A DNA stretch of 64,000 nucleotides from positions 186,001 through 250,000 of the forward strand of contig MBPM02000089.1 of assembly GCA_001695595.3 (NCBI GenBank), in the 5' to 3' direction. The notes under the pieces were generated by a model. The model did no database searches. It was not told where the DNA came from and saw only the letters and a list, made by a program, of their open reading frames with translations. The number at the start of each line of letters is the position of its first letter. Position 1 is the first letter of the stretch. The DNA comes from Plasmopara viticola. Its lineage: Eukaryota; Oomycota; Peronosporomycetes; Peronosporales; Peronosporaceae. Below are positions 45,371 through 60,279 of the stretch, in pieces. The translations under genes were made by a program, and so were the position numbers.

Positions 45371-47189
45371 ATTTCCAAGAGGCTGGAAGGTAGTATTGAA
45401 AGCTGGTTCCCGAGCAAAGTTGTTTGCTTGGCTTAGCAAATTGCTGAATGAGTGAATGCGTGCATGGTCTTGGGGCACACTATTTCTCATCGTGTCGACC
45501 AAATCTTGAGATCATCTCACGGGAGCTCGTCACCAGAATGTGTACGGAACAGATATAAAGGGGCGACACTTGAAGTGAAATGTCAGCCGCCAAGTGTAGT
45601 ATGGGCAGCGAGACATTCAGTGATGAAAGCTCAATTATTCGCGTATGGGACGGGCCTGTAAAGACGAAAGGCTTTGATCAAGCTCCGGAGGGGCGCATTT
45701 ACTTTAAACGAGCTCGACATGTAGTGTAAGTGCAGATCTTGTGTGCAACAAGGTAGCAAGCAGCATCTTCTGACTAAAAGCGCATCCAAAGGCGCTTTTT
45801 CTTTCGCAGAAGTGTCCAACACGCCATCTTACGGCGAAGATAATGACAAGATAGTATGCAAAAGTCTGATATCTGCCTTCGTGCAACTTAATATCTCTCC
45901 TGATAGGCAAATACATAAAACCTCGTTACATCCGAGTTTTCCTTTCATTTTTTTCTTATTACGCTATTACTAACGATACTCTTGTTCTTGACTCGACGCT
46001 AAGAACGACGCTGCGTCGTGTGACACAGTTTGAGATGCGAGGACTCAATTTAACAAATTGCCGTCATATATTCGCGATGCACACATATGGAATACCCGAC
46101 TCCGACGGGCTTTGAGATGTCAATTTCGCTCTCCTGCTTTCCATCTCATATATGTAGGTTAGCTTTTACGATCTGTAGCAATATTCATACCAACTTATGA
46201 TTAGGAGTTATCAATGGACCCATTACCCATTTCAAGCGGACTGATGCACTAAAAACACACTATGATATGGCCTATATCCATTCGGTAATCAATACGTGGC
46301 ACACTGCTTACAACTCGTTTAAGAAATACATTTATATGACGGTTTCCCCCTCCCCTGTTCATCAATGACTTGACAAAGGTGTTCTTTTCATGCAAATAGA
46401 AAAAGTCTATACCTTTGGATCAATATTTGTAGAAGGTTACTCAGCCCCAAATTTGAACGGACCCGGCTCCACACGTAGAAACAACAAGGGTATATGTAAC
46501 TCAACAGGGCTAAGTACAGCAAACTCATTTGCCTGGATCCTAAAATACGTTTGCTGTACGCTGGTCCCGTCAAGCGGTGGCAGTTCCCTTCCCCCAAATA
46601 GATATTGAAAGTGTTACGGCTGATGTCCTCGCTCGGGTTTTGCCGCCACAACAAGGGCTGCCGACTATTAGGAGCTCCACACTGGATATTTACACTAGGA
46701 ATATATTGGGTACATACTACCTTGGTTACGTAAAAGCCAACAATTTGCTGTCGGCTTTAATTCTGCATAGCCAATCCGATCTTACTTTTCTCCTGTTTGC
46801 ATTTGCACGTTGTATATTGGAAAAATTTCGAGTCACAAAGGAACTCTTTATGCGCACAATGAGCTTAATTCGATCTCTCGTTTCTTGCTATAGATACCTT
46901 TTCCCGAGGGTATTATTACTCGTTCTGCGAGTTTTAGTTGGAAATAAGATGCTTCCAAATTGAACAATAGCTAGAACATTAGACGAGTGAAATTTGACCC
47001 AAGAGAATACGACGACATTGTCAAATATTGTCCCAACAATTTAAAGTCACAGTATTTCATATATTTAGCAAGGTTAAATGCGAATCGTATTGAAGCCACT
47101 TTGATGAATCGCTTACACTGGGCACACTGAAGAGCGCATAAGGGTGTTCACTTTGTTACACATAAACTTCTTGAGGTCGTGTTCGTTTT

Positions 47190-48676
47190 TTATGGGTGTT
47201 CAGAGATCGGACCGTTGACAGGTGGCATCGGAGCTCCGAGGGGTGGATTACCCTTTTGCAAAGGTTGGTCGGGGATCGGACCTTTGGTAGGCGGCTTTGG
47301 AGCTTCAAGGGGCGGTTTGCCACTCGGGAAAGGCTGCCCGGGGAATGGACCGTTGGCAGGCGGCATCGGAGATCCAAAGGGCGGACTACCACCCTGGAAA
47401 GGGTTTTGAGAAATTGGACCATTTGGAGGCAGCATTGGAGGTCCAAAAGGCGGGTTTCCATTGAGCAGTACGTATCCAGTGATCAAACCGATAGTAGGCG
47501 GCATCGGAGCTCCGAAAGGCGTATTGCCTCTATGAAAGGAAATCCGGGGAGCGGACCGTTTGCGGGCGGCATCGGACCTCCAATGGGCGGGATACCACCC
47601 ATGAAAGGAGCGCCGGGGAGCGGACCGTTTGTGGGCGGCATCGGACCTCCAATGGGCGGGATACCACCCATGAAAGGAGCGCCGGGGAGCGGACCATTGT
47701 CAGGCGGCATCGGAGCTCCAAGGGATGGATTACCAGCCATCGAAGGAACTCCAGGGAGCTGACCATTGGCAGGCGGCATCGGACCTCCAAGGGGTGGATT
47801 ACCAGCCATTGCAGGAGCTCCGGGGAGCGGACCATTGGCAGGCGGCTTTGGACCTCCAACGGGTGGAATACCAGCCATTGAAGGAACTCCAGGAAGCTGA
47901 CCATTGGCAAGGGGACCATTGGCAGGCGGCTTCGGACCTCCAAGGGGTGGATTACCAGCCATTGAAGGAGCTCCGGGGAGCGGACCATTGGCAGGCGGCT
48001 TTGGACCTCCAACGGGTGGAATACCAGCCATTGAAGAACTCGGGGGGCGGACCATTGGGAGGCGGCTTCGGACCTCCAAAGGGTGGATTACCAGCCATTG
48101 AAGGAACTCCAGGAAGCTGACCATTCGCAAGGGGACCATTGGCAGGCGGCTTCGGACCTCCAAGGGGTGGATTACCAGCCATTGAAGGAGCTCCGGGGAG
48201 CGGACCATTGGCAGGCGGCTTTGGACCTCCAACGGGTGGATTACCACCCACGAAAGATTGATCGTTGGTCGGACCATCGCCGAGCGGCATCTGACCTCCA
48301 TTAGGTGGGTTACCACCCACAAAAGGTTGTTCGGTATTCGGACGGTTGACAGGGATTGGATTGTTGGCAGGCGGCTTCTGAGGTCCAAAAGGCGGGATAC
48401 CACTTTGTGTGTCAGTTCCTGACCTTGGGGTCTAGCAACCAAACTGCCGTCAATCGGACTGTTACCGTCGTCCTCGTTTTGCTGGTTATCTTCATTCAGC
48501 GTAGGTTGCTCAACCGGACCACGTAGGCCGCTACCGGCACCCAAATTACGGTTGGCAACTTTTGCTTGGTTGGTACTCTCGGACGTCCATCCAAAAGAGG
48601 CGTCTGTGGGCAAAAACGTCGAAGCGGCAATCGCTGTAGCAAGTGCAGCGTGCGCGACGATGCGGGAAATGTGCAT
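47190..48676 (-). pseudogene. Secreted Pro-rich repeat protein, copy J (frame switches without early stop)
   Basis: N-terminus intact. One-base loss at a G run near 48428 (shared with G and M), a deletion near 48037 (gaagaactcgg) that brings the reading back to proline-rich repeats, and a loss near 47531 (cctctatgaaagg). The frame from the ATG stays open to 47483 (397 aa): about 130 residues of alternative-frame repeats lie between two normal parts. Confidence 0.75.
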
Positions 48677-50499
48677 ATTTCCAAGAGGCTGGAAGGTAGT
48701 ATTGAAAGCTGGTTCCCGAGCAAAGTTGTTTGCTTGGCTTAGCAAATTGCTGAATGAGTGAATGCGTGCATGGTCTTGGGGCACACTATTTCTCATCGTG
48801 TCGACCAAATCTTGAGATCATCTCACGGGAGCTCGTCGCCAGAATGTGTACGGAACAGATACAAAGGGGCGACACTTGAAGTGAAATGTCAGCCGCCAAG
48901 TGTAGTATGGGCAGCGAGACGATTAGTGATGAAAGCTCAATTATTCGCGTATGGGACGGGCCTGTAAAGACGAAAGGCTTTGATCAAGCTCCGGAGGGGC
49001 GCATTTACTTTAAACGAGCTCGACATGTAGTGTAAGTGCAGATCTTGTGTGCAACAAGGTAGCAAGCAGCATCTTCTGACTAAAAGCGCATCCAAAGGCG
49101 CTTTTTCTTTCGCAGAAGTGTCCAACACGCCATCTTACGGCGAAGATAATGACAAGATAGTATGCAAAAGTCTGTATATCTGCCTTCGTGCAACTTAATA
49201 TCTCTCCTGATAGGCAAATACATAAAACCTCGTTACACATCCGAGTTTTCCTTTCATTTTTTTCTTATTACTCTATTACTAACAATACTCTTGTTCTTGA
49301 CTCGACGCTAAGAACGACGCTGCGTCGTGTGACACAGTTTGAGATGCGAGGACTCAATTTAAGCAATTTGCCGTCATATATTCGCGATGCACACATATGG
49401 AATACCCGACTCCGACGGGCTTTGAGATGTCAATTTCGCTCTCCTGCTTTCCATCTCATATATGTAGGTTAGCTTTTACGATCTGTAGCAATTATCATAC
49501 CAACTTATGATTAGGAATTATCAATGGACCCATTACTCATTTCAAGCGGACTGATGCACTAAAAACACACTATGATATGGCCTATATCCATTCGGTAATC
49601 AATACGTGGCACACTGCTTACAACTCGTTTAAGAAATACATTTATATGACGGTTTCCCCCTCCCCTGTTCATCAATGACTTGACAAAGGTGTTCTTTTCA
49701 TGCAAATAGAAAAAGTCTATACCTTTGGATCAATATTTGTAGAAGGTTACTCAGCCCCAAATTTGAACGGACCCGGCTCCACACGTAGAAACAACAGGGG
49801 TATATGTAACTCAACAGGGCTAAGTACAGCAAACTCATTTGCCTGGATCCTAAAATACGTTTGCTGTGCGCTGGTCCCGTCAAGCGGTGGCAGTTCCCTT
49901 CCCCCCAAATAGATATTGAAAGTGTAACGGCTGATGTCCTCACTCGGATTTTCCCTCCACAACAAGGGCTGCCGACTATTAGGAGCTCCACACTGGATAT
50001 TTACACTAGGAATATATTGGGTACATACTACCTTGGTTACGTAAAAGCCAACAATTTGCTGTCGGCTTTAATTCTGCATAGCCAATCCGATCTTACTTTT
50101 CTCCTGTTTGCATTTGCACGTTGTATATTGGAAAAGTTCGAGTCACAAAGGAACTCTTTATGCGCACAATGAGCTTAACTCGATCTCTCGTTTCTTGATA
50201 TAGATACCTTTTCCCGAGGGTATTATTACTCGTTCTGCGAGTTTAAGTTGGAAATAAGATGCTTCCAAATTGAACAATAGCTAGAACATTAGACGAGTGA
50301 AATTTGACCCAAGAGAATACGACGACATTGTCAAATATTGTCCCAACAATTTAAAGTCACAGTATTTCATATATTTAGCAAGGTTAAATGCGAATCGTAT
50401 TGAAGCCACTTTGATGAATCGCTTACACTGGGCACACTTAAGAGCGCATAAGGGTGTTCACGTTGTTACACATAAACTTCTTGAGGTCGTGTTCGTTTT

Positions 50500-51850
50500 T
50501 TATGGGTGTTCAGAGATCGGACCGTTGACAGGTGGCATCGGAGCTCCGAGGGGTGGATTACCCTTTTGCAAAGGTTGGTCGGGGATCGGACCTTTGGTAG
50601 GCGGCTTTGGAGCTTCAAGGGGCGGTTTGCCACTCGGGAAAGGCTGCCCGGGGAATGGACCGTTGGCAGGCGGCATCGGAGATCCAAAGGGCGGACTACC
50701 ACCCTGGAAAGGGTTTTGAAAATTGGACCATTTGGAGGCAGCATTGGTGGTCCAAAAGGCGGGTTTCCATTGAGCAGTACGTATCCAGTGATCAAACCGA
50801 TAGTAGGCGGCATCGGAGCTCCGAAAGGCGTATTGCCTCCCATGAAAGGAAATCCGGGGAGCGGACCGTTTGCGGGCGGCATCGGACCTCCAATGGGCGG
50901 GATACCACCCATGAAAGGAGCGCCGGGGAGCGGACCGTTTGTGGGCGGCATCGGACCTCCAATGGGCGGGATACCACCCATGAAAGGAGCGCCGGGGAGC
51001 GGACCATTGTCAGGCGGCATCGGAGCTCCAAGGGATGGATTACCAGCCATTGAAGGAACTCCAGGGAGCTGACCATTGGCAGGCGGCATCGGACCTCCAA
51101 GGGGTGGAATACCAGCCATTGAAGGAACTCCAGGAAGCTGAACATTGGCAAGGGGACCATTGGCAGGCGGCTTCGGACCTCCAAGGGTGGATTACCAGCC
51201 ATTGAAGGAGCTCCGGGGAGCGGACCATTGGGAGGCGGCTTTGGACCTCCAACGGGTGGATTACCAGCCATTGAAGGAACTCCAGGAAGCTGACCATTCG
51301 CAAGGGGACCATTGGCAGGCGGCTTCGGACCTCCAAGGGTTGGATTACCAGCCATTGAAGGAGCTCCGGGGAGCGGACCATTGGCAGGCGGCTTTGGACC
51401 TCCAACGGGTGGATTACCACCCACGAAAGATTGATCGTTGGTCGGACCATCGCCGAGCGGCATCTGACCTCCATTAGGTGGGTTACCACCCACAAAAGGT
51501 TGTTCGGTATTCGGACGGTTGACAGGGATTGGATTGTTGGCAGGCGGCTTCTGAGGTCCAAAAGGCGGGATACCACTTTGTGTGTCAGTTCCTGACCTTG
51601 GGGGTCTAGCAACCAAACTGCCGTCAATCGGACTGTTACCGTCGTCCTCGTTTTGCTGGTTATCTTCATTCAGCGTAGGTTGCTCAACCGGACCACGTAG
51701 GCCGCTACCGGCACCCAAATTACGGTTGGCAACTTTTGCTTGGTTGGTACTCTCGGACGTCCATCCAAAAGAGGCGTCTGTGGGCAAAAACGTCGAAGCG
51801 GCAATCGCTGTAGCAAGTGCAGCGTGCGCGACGATGCGGGAAATGTGCAT
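50500..51850 (-). pseudogene. Secreted Pro-rich repeat protein, copy K
   Basis: In frame from the ATG through the signal peptide, SGLR, acidic stretch and about six repeats, to a G-run loss at about 51190 (ccaagggtgg). The shifted frame remains open to 50792, for a product of 352 aa. Another loss is at 50718 (ttttgaaaattgg), shared with E and H. Apart from single substitutions it repeats copy H. Confidence 0.75.
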
Positions 51851-53672
51851 ATTTCCAAGAGGCTGGAAGGTAGTATTGAAAGCTGGTTCCCGAGCAAAGT
51901 TGTTTGCTTGGCTTAGCAAATTGCTGAATGAGTGAATGCGTGCATGGTCTTGGGGCACACTATTTCTCATCGTGTCGACCAAATCTTGAGATCTTCTCAC
52001 GGGAGCTCGTCACCAGAATGTGTTCGGAACAGATATTAAGGGGCGACACTTGAAGTTAAATGTCAGCCGCCAAGTGTGGTATGGGCAGCGAGACATGCAG
52101 TGATGAAAGCTCAATTATTCGCGTATGGGACGGGCCTGTAAAGACGAAAGGCTTTGATCAAGCTCCGGAGGGGCGCATTTACTTTAAACGAGCTCGACAT
52201 GTAGTGTAAGTGCAGATCTTGTGTGCAACAAGGTAGCAAGCAGCATCTTCTGACTAAAAGCGCATCCAAAGGCGCTTTTTCTTTCGCAGAAGTGTCCAAC
52301 ACGCCATCTTACGGCGAAGATAATGACAAGATAGTATGCAAAAGTCTGTATATCTGCCTTCGTGCAACTTAATATCTCTCCTGATAGGCAAATACATAAA
52401 ACCTCGTTACACATCCGAGTTTTCCTTTCATTTTTTTCTTATTACGCTATTACTAACGATACTCTTGTTCTTGACTCGACGCTAAGAACGACGCTGCGTC
52501 GTGTGACACAGTTTGAGATGCGAGGACTCAATTTAACAAATTGCCGTCATATATTCGCGATGCACACATATGGAATACCCGACTCCGACGGGCTTTGAGA
52601 TGTCAATTTCGCTCTCCAGCTTTCCATCTCATATATGTAGGTTAGCTTTTACGATCTGTAATAATATTCATACCAACTTATGATTAGGAGTTATCAATGG
52701 ACCCATTACCCATTTCAAGCGGACTGATGCACTAAAAACACACTATGATATGGCCTATATCCATTCGGTAATCAATACGTGGCACACTGCTTACAACTCG
52801 TTTAAGAAATACATTTATATGACGGTTTCCCCCTCCCCTGTTCATCAATGACTTGACAAAGGTGTTCTTTTCATGCAAATAGAAAAAGTCTATACCTTTG
52901 GATCAATATTTGTAGAAGGTTACTCAGCCCCAAATTTGAACGGACCCGGCTCCACACGTAGAAACAACAAGGGTATATGTAACTCAACAGGGCTAAGTAC
53001 AGCAAACTCATTTGCCTGGATCCTAAAATACGTTTGCTGTACGCTGGTCCCGTCAAGCGGTGGCAGTTCCCTTCCCCCCAAATAGATATTGAAAGTGTTA
53101 CGGCTGATGTCCTCGCTCGGGTTTTGCCGCCACAACAAGGGCTGCCGACTATTAGGAGCTCCACACTGGATATTTACACTAGGAATATATTGGGTACATA
53201 CTCCCTGGGTACGTAAAAGCCAACAATTTGCTGTCGGCTTTAAGTCTGCATAGCCAATCCGATCTTACTTTTCTCCTGTTTGCATTTGCACGTTGTATAT
53301 TGGAAAAATTTCGAGTCACAAAGGAACTCTTTATGCGCACAATGAGCTTAATTCGATCTCTCGTTTCTTGCTATAGATACCTTTTCCCGAGGGTATTATT
53401 ACTCGTTCTGCGAGTTTTAGTTGGAAATAAGATGCTTCCAAATTGAACAATAGCTAGAACATTAGACGAGTGAAATTTGACCCAAGAGAATACGACGACA
53501 TTGTCAAATATTGTCCCAACAATTTAAAGTCACAGTATTTCATATATTTAGCAAGGTTAAATGCGAATCGTATTGAAGCCACTTTGATGAATCGCTTACA
53601 CTGGGCACACTGAAGAGCGCATAAGGGTGTTCACTTTGTTACACATAAACTTCTTGAGGTCGTGTTCGTTTT

Positions 53673-55156
53673 TTATGGGTGTTCAGAGATCGGACCGTTG
53701 ACAGGTGGCATCGGAGCTCCGAGGGGTGGATTCCCTTTTGCAAAGGTTGGTCGGGGATCGACCGTTGGTAGGCGGCTTTGGAGCTTCAAGGGGCGGTTTA
53801 CACTCGGGAAAGGCTGCCCGGGGAATGGACCGTTGGCAGGCGGCATCGGAGATCCAAAGGGCGGACTACCACCCTGGAAAGGGTTTTGAGAAATTGGACC
53901 ATTTGGAGGCAGCATTGGAGGTCCAAAAGGCGGGTTTCCATTGAGCAGTACGTATCCAGTGATCAAACCGATAGTAGGCGGCATCGGAGCTCCGAAAGGC
54001 GTATTGCCTCTATGAAAGGAAATCCGGGGAGCGGACCGTTTGCGGGCGGCATCGGACCTCCAATGGGCGGGATACCACCCATGAAAGGAGCGCCGGGGAG
54101 CGGACCGTTTGTGGGCGGCATCGGACCTCCAATGGGCGGGATACCACCCATGAAAGGAGCGCCGGGGAGCGGACCATTGTCAGGCGGCATCGGAGCTCCA
54201 AGGGATGGTTACCAGCCATTGAAGGAACTCCAGGGAGCTGACCATTGGCAGGCGGCATCGGACCTCCAAGGGGTGGATTACCAGCCATTGAAGAGCTCCG
54301 GGGAGCGGACCATTGGCAGGCGGCTTTGGACCTCCAACGGGTGGAATACCAGCCATTGAAGGAACTCCAGGAAGCTGACCATTGCAAGGGGACCATTGGC
54401 AGGCGGCTTCGGACCTCCAAGGGGTGGATTACCAGCCATTGAAGGAGCTCCGGGGAGCGGACCATTGGCAGGCGGCTTTGGACCTCCAACGGGTGGAATA
54501 CCAGCCATTGAAGATACTTCGGGGGGCGGACCATTGGGAGGCGGCTTCGGACCTCCAAAGGGTGGATTACCAGCCATTGAAGGAACTCCAGGAAGCTGAC
54601 CATTCGCAAGGGGACCATTGGCAGGCGGCTTCGGACCTCCAAGGGGTGGATTACCAGCCATTGAAGGAGCTCCGGGGAGCGGACCATTGGCAGGCGGCTT
54701 TGGACCTCCAACGGGTGGATTACCACCCACGAAAGATTGATCGTTGGTCGGACCATCGCCGAGCGGCATCTGACCTCCATTAGGTGGGTTACCACCCACA
54801 AAAGGTTGTTCGGTATTCGGACGGTTGACAGGGATTGGATTGTTGGCAGGCGGCTTCTGAGGTCCAAAAGGCGGGATACCACTTTGTGTGTCAGTTCCTG
54901 ACCTTGGGGGTCTAGCAACCAAACTGCCGTCAATCGGACTGTTACCGTCGTCCTCGTTTTGCTGGTTATCTTCATTCAGCGTAGGTTGCTCAACCGGACC
55001 ACGTAGGCCGCTACCGGCACCCAAATTACGGTTGGCAACTTTTGCTTGGTTGGTACTCTCGGACGTCCATCCAAAAGAGGCGTCTGTGGGCAAAAACGTC
55101 GAAGCGGCAATCGCTGTAGCAAGTGCAGCGTGCGCGACGATGCGGGAAATGTGCAT
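53673..55156 (-). pseudogene. Secreted Pro-rich repeat protein, copy L (many small indels)
   Basis: In frame from the ATG for about 11 repeats, down to about 54380, where 'ccattgcaagg' lacks a base. Further one-base losses are near 54292 (gaagagctcc), 54208 (gatggttacc), 54010 (cctctatg), 53798 (tttacactcgg), 53759 (gatcgaccg) and 53731 (ggattccc). The longest product is 292 aa. Confidence 0.75.
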
Positions 55157-56976
55157 ATTTCCAAGAGGCTGGAAGGTAGTATTGAAAGCTGGTTCCCGAG
55201 CAAAGTTGTTTGCTTGGCTTAGCAAATTGCTGAATGAGTGAATGCGTGCATGGTCTTGGGGCACACTATTTCTCATCGTGTCGACCAAATCTTGAGATCA
55301 TCTCACGGGAGCTCGTCGCCAGAATGTGTACGGAACAGATATAAAGGGGCGACACTTGAAGTGAAATGTCAGCCGCCAAGTGTAGTATGGGCAGCGAGAC
55401 ATTCAGTGATGAAAGCTCAATTATTCGCGTATGGGACGGGCCTGTAAAGACGAAAGGCTTTGATCAAGCTCCGGAGGGGCGCATTTACTTTAAACGAGCT
55501 CGACATGTAGTGTAAGTGCAGATCTTGTGTGCAACAAGGTAGCAAGCAGCATCTTCTGACTAAAAGCGCATCCAAAGGCGCTTTTTCTTTCGCAGAAGTG
55601 TCCAACACGCCATCTTACGGCGAAGATAATGACAAGATAGTATGCAAAAGTCTTGATCTCTGCCTTCGTGCAACTTAATATCTCTCCTGATAGGCAAATA
55701 CATAAAACCTCGTTACACATCCGAGTTTTCCTTTCATTTTTTTCTTATTACGCTATTACTAACGATACTCTTGTTCTTGACTCGACGCTTAGAACGACGC
55801 TGCGTCGTGTGACACAGTTTGAGATGCGAGGACTCAATTTAACAAATTGCCGTCATATATTCGCGATGCACACATATGGAATACCCGACTCCGACGGGCT
55901 TTGAGATGTCAATTTCGCTCTCCTGCTTTCCATCTCATATATGTAGGTTAGCTTTTACGATCTGTAATAATATTCATACCAACTTATGATTAGGAGTTAT
56001 CAATGGACCCATTACCCATTTCAAGCGGACTGATGCACTAAAAACACACTATGATATGGCCTATATCCATTCGGTAATCAATACGTGGCACACTGCTTAC
56101 AACTCGTTTAAGAAATACATTTATATGACGGTTTCCCCCTCCCCTGTTCATCAATGACTTGACAAAGGTGTTCTTTTCATGCAAATAGAAAAAGTCTATA
56201 CCTTTGGATCAATATTTGTAGAAGGTTACTCAGCCCCAAATTTGAACGGACCCGGCTCCACACGTAGAAACAACAAGGGTATATGTAACTCAACAGGGCT
56301 AAGTACAGCAAACTCATTTGCCTGGATCCTAAAATACGTTTGCTGTACGCTGGTCCCGTCAAGCGGTGGCAGTTCCCTTCCCCCAAATAGATATTGAAAG
56401 TGTACGGCTGATGTCCTCGCTCGGGTTTTGCCGCCACAACAAGGGCTGCCGACTATTAGGAGCTCCACACTGGATATTTACACTAGGAATATATTGGGTA
56501 CATACTACCTGGTACGTAAAAGCCAACAATTTGCTGTCGGCTTTAATTCTGCATAGCCAATCCGATCTTACTTTTCTCCTGTTTGCATTTGCACGTTGTA
56601 TATTGGAAAAATTTCGAGTCACAAAGGAACTCTTTATGCGCACAATGAGCTTAATTCGATCTCTCGTTTCTTGCTATAGATACCTTTTCCCGAGGGTATT
56701 ATTACTCGTTCTGCGAGTTTTAGTTGGAAATAAGATGCTTCCAAATTGAACAATAGCTAGAACATTAGACGAGTGAAATTTGACCCAAGAGAATACGACG
56801 ACATTGTCAAACATTGTCCCAACAATTTAAAGTCACAGTATTTCATATATTTAGCAAGGTTAAATGCGAATCGTATTGAAGCCACTTTGATGAATCGCTT
56901 ACACTGGGCACACTGAAGAGCGCATAAGGGTGTTCACGTTTGTTACACATAAACTTCTTGAGGTCGTGTTCGTTTT

Positions 56977-58462
56977 TTATGGGTGTTCAGAGATCGGACC
57001 GTTGACAGGTGGCATCGGAGCTCCGAGGGGTGGATTTCCCTTTTGCAAAGGTTGGTCGGGGATTAGACCGTTGGTAGGCGGCTTTGGAGCTTCAAGGGGC
57101 GGTTTTACACTCGGGAAAGGCTGCCCGGGGAATGGACCGTTGGCAGGCGGCATCGGAGATCCAAAGGGCGGACTACCACCCTGGAAAGGGTTTTGAGAAA
57201 TTGGACCATTTGGAGGCAGCATTGGAGGTCCAAAAGGCGGGTTTCCATTGAGCAGTACGTATCCAGTGATCAAACCGATAGTAGGCGGCATCGGAGCTCC
57301 GAAAGGCGTATTGCCTCATGAAAGGAAATCCGGGGAGCGGACCGTTTGCGGGCGGCATCGGACCTCCAATGGGCGGGATACCACCCATGAAAGGAGCGCC
57401 GGGGAGCGGACCGTTTGTGGGCGGCATCGGACCTCCAATGGGCGGGATACCACCCATGAAAGGAGCGCCGGGGAGCGGACCATTGTCAGGCGGCATCGGA
57501 GCTCCAAGGGATGGGTTACCAGCCATTGAAGGAACTCCAGGGAGCTGACCATTGGCAGGCGGCATCGGACCTCCAAGGGGTGGATTACCAGCCATTGAAG
57601 AGCTCCGGGGAGCGGACCATTGGCAGGCGGCTTTGGACCTCCAACGGGTGGAATACCAGCCATTGAAGGAACTCCAGGAAGCTGACCATTGGCAAGGGGA
57701 CCATTGGCAGGCGGCTTCGGACCTCCAAGGGGTGGATTACCAGCCATTGAAGGAGCTCCGGGGAGCGGACCATTGGCAGGCGGCTTTGGACCTCCAACGG
57801 GTGGAATACCAGCCATTGAAGGAACTCGGGGGGCGGACCATTGGGAGGCGGCTTCGGACCTCCAAAGGGTGGATTACCAGCCATTGAAGGAACTCCAGGA
57901 AGCTGACCATTCGCAAGGGGACCATTGGCAGGCGGCTTCGGACCTCCAAGGGTTGGATTACCAGCCATTGAAGGAGCTCCGGGGAGCGGACCATTGGGAG
58001 GCGGCTTTGGACCTCCAACGGGTGGATTACCACCCACGAAAGATTGATCGTTGGTCGGACCATCGCCGAGCGGCATCTGACCTCCATTAGGTGGGTTACC
58101 ACCCACAAAAGGTTGTTCGGTATTCGGACGGTTGACAGGGATTGGATTGTTGGCAGGCGGCTTCTGAGGTCCAAAAGGCGGGATACCACTTTGTGTGTCA
58201 GTTCCTGACCTTGGGGTCTAGCAACCAAACTGCCGTCAATCGGACTGTTACCGTCGTCCTCGTTTTGCTGGTTATCTTCATTCAGCGTAGGTTGCTCAAC
58301 CGGACCACGTAGGCCGCTACCGGCACCCAAATTACGGTTGGCAACTTTTGCTTGGTTGGTACTCTCGGACGTCCATCCAAAAGAGGCGTCTGTGGGCAAA
58401 AACGTCGAAGCGGCAATCGCTGTAGCAAGTGCAGCGTGCGCGACGATGCGGGAAATGTGCAT
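56977..58462 (-). pseudogene. Secreted Pro-rich repeat protein, copy M
   Basis: N-terminus intact; frame lost at the G run near 58214 (shared with G and J), so the repeats are read as LEVRSRLPMV type, then as Trp/Ser-rich type after about 57826 (gaactcgggg), ending at 57737 (241 aa). Other losses are near 57599 (gaagagctcc) and 57315 (gcctcatgaaagg, two bases). The C-terminal frame from about 57310 to 56977 is normal. Confidence 0.75.
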
Positions 58463-60279
58463 ATTTCCAAGAGGCTGGAAGGTAGTATTGAAAGCTGGTT
58501 CCCGAGCAAAGTTGTTTGCTTGGCTTAGCAAATTGCTGAATGAGTGAATGCGTGCATGGTCTTGGGGCACACTATTTCTCATCGTGTCGACCAAATCTTG
58601 AGATCATCTCACGGGAGCTCGTCGCCAGAATGTGTACGGAACAGATATAAAGGGGCGACACTTGAAGTGAAATGTCAGCCGCCAAGTGTAGTATGGGCAG
58701 CGAGACATTCAGTGATGAAAGCTCAATTATTCGCGTATGGGACGGGCCTGTAAAGACGAAAGGCTTTGATCAAGCTCCGGAGGGGCGCATTTACTTTAAA
58801 CGAGCTCGACATGTAGTGTAAGTGCAGATCTTGTGTGCAACAAGGTAGCAAGCAGCATCTTCTGACTAAAAGCGCATCCAAAGGCGCTTTTTCTTTCGCA
58901 GAAGTGTCCAACACGCCATCTTACGGCGAAATAATGACAAGATAGTATGCAAAAGTCTTGATCTCTGCATTCGTGCAACTTAATATCTCTCCTGATAGGC
59001 AAATACATAAAACCTCGTTACACATCCGAGTTTTCCTTTCATTTTTTCTTATTACGCTATTACTAACGATACTCTTGTTCTTGACTCGACGCTAGAACGA
59101 CGCTGCGTCGTGTGACACAGTTTGAGATGCGAGGACTCAATTTAACAAATTGCCGTCATATATTCGCGATGCACACATATGGAATACCCGACTCCGACGG
59201 GCTTTGAGATGTCAATTTCGCTCTCCAGCTTTCCATCTCATATATGTAGGTTAGCTTTTACGATCTGTAATAATATTCATACCAACTTATGATTAGGAGT
59301 TATCAATGGACCCATTACCCATTTCAAGCGGACTGATGCACTAAAAACACACTATGATATGGCCTATATCCATTCGGTAATCAATACGTGGCACACTGCT
59401 TACAACTCGTTTAAGAAATACATTTATATGACGGTTTCCCCCTCCCCTGTTCATCAATGACTTGACAAAGGTGTTCTTTTCATGCAAATAGAAAAAGTCT
59501 ATACCTTTGGATCAATATTTGTAGAAGGTTACTCAGCCCCAAATTTGAACGGACCCGGCTCCACACGTAGAAACAACAAGGGTATATGTAACTCAACAGG
59601 GCTAAGTACAGCAAACTCATTTGCCTGGATCCTAAAATACGTTTGCTGTACGCTGGTCCCGTCAAGCGGTGGCAGTTCCCTTCCCCCCAAATAGATATTG
59701 AAAGTGTTACGGCTGATTTCCTCGCTCGGGTTTTGCCGCCACAACAAGGGCTGCCGACTATTAGGAGCTCCACACTGGATATTTACACTAGGAATATATT
59801 GGGTACATACTCCCTGGGTACGTAAAAGCCAACAATTTGCTGTCGGCTTTAATTGCATAGCCAATCCGATCTTACTTTTCTCCTGTTTGCATTTGCACGT
59901 TGTATATTGGAAAAATTTCGAGTCACAAAGGAACTCTTTATGCGCACAATGAGCTTAATTCGATCTCTCGTTTCTTGCTATAGATACCTTTTCCCGAGGG
60001 TATTATTACTCGTTCTGCGAGTTTTAGTTGGAAATAAGATGCTTCCAAATTGAACAATAGCTAGAACATTAGACGAGTGAAATTTGACCCAAGAGAATAC
60101 GACGACATTGTCAAATATTGTCCCAACAATTTAAAGTCACAGTATTTCATATATTTAGCAAGGTTAAATGCGAATCGTATTGAAGCCACTTTGATGAATC
60201 GCTTACACTGGGCACACTTAAGAGCGCATAAGGGTGTTCACGTTGTTACACATAAACTTCTTGAGGTCGTGTTCGTTTT

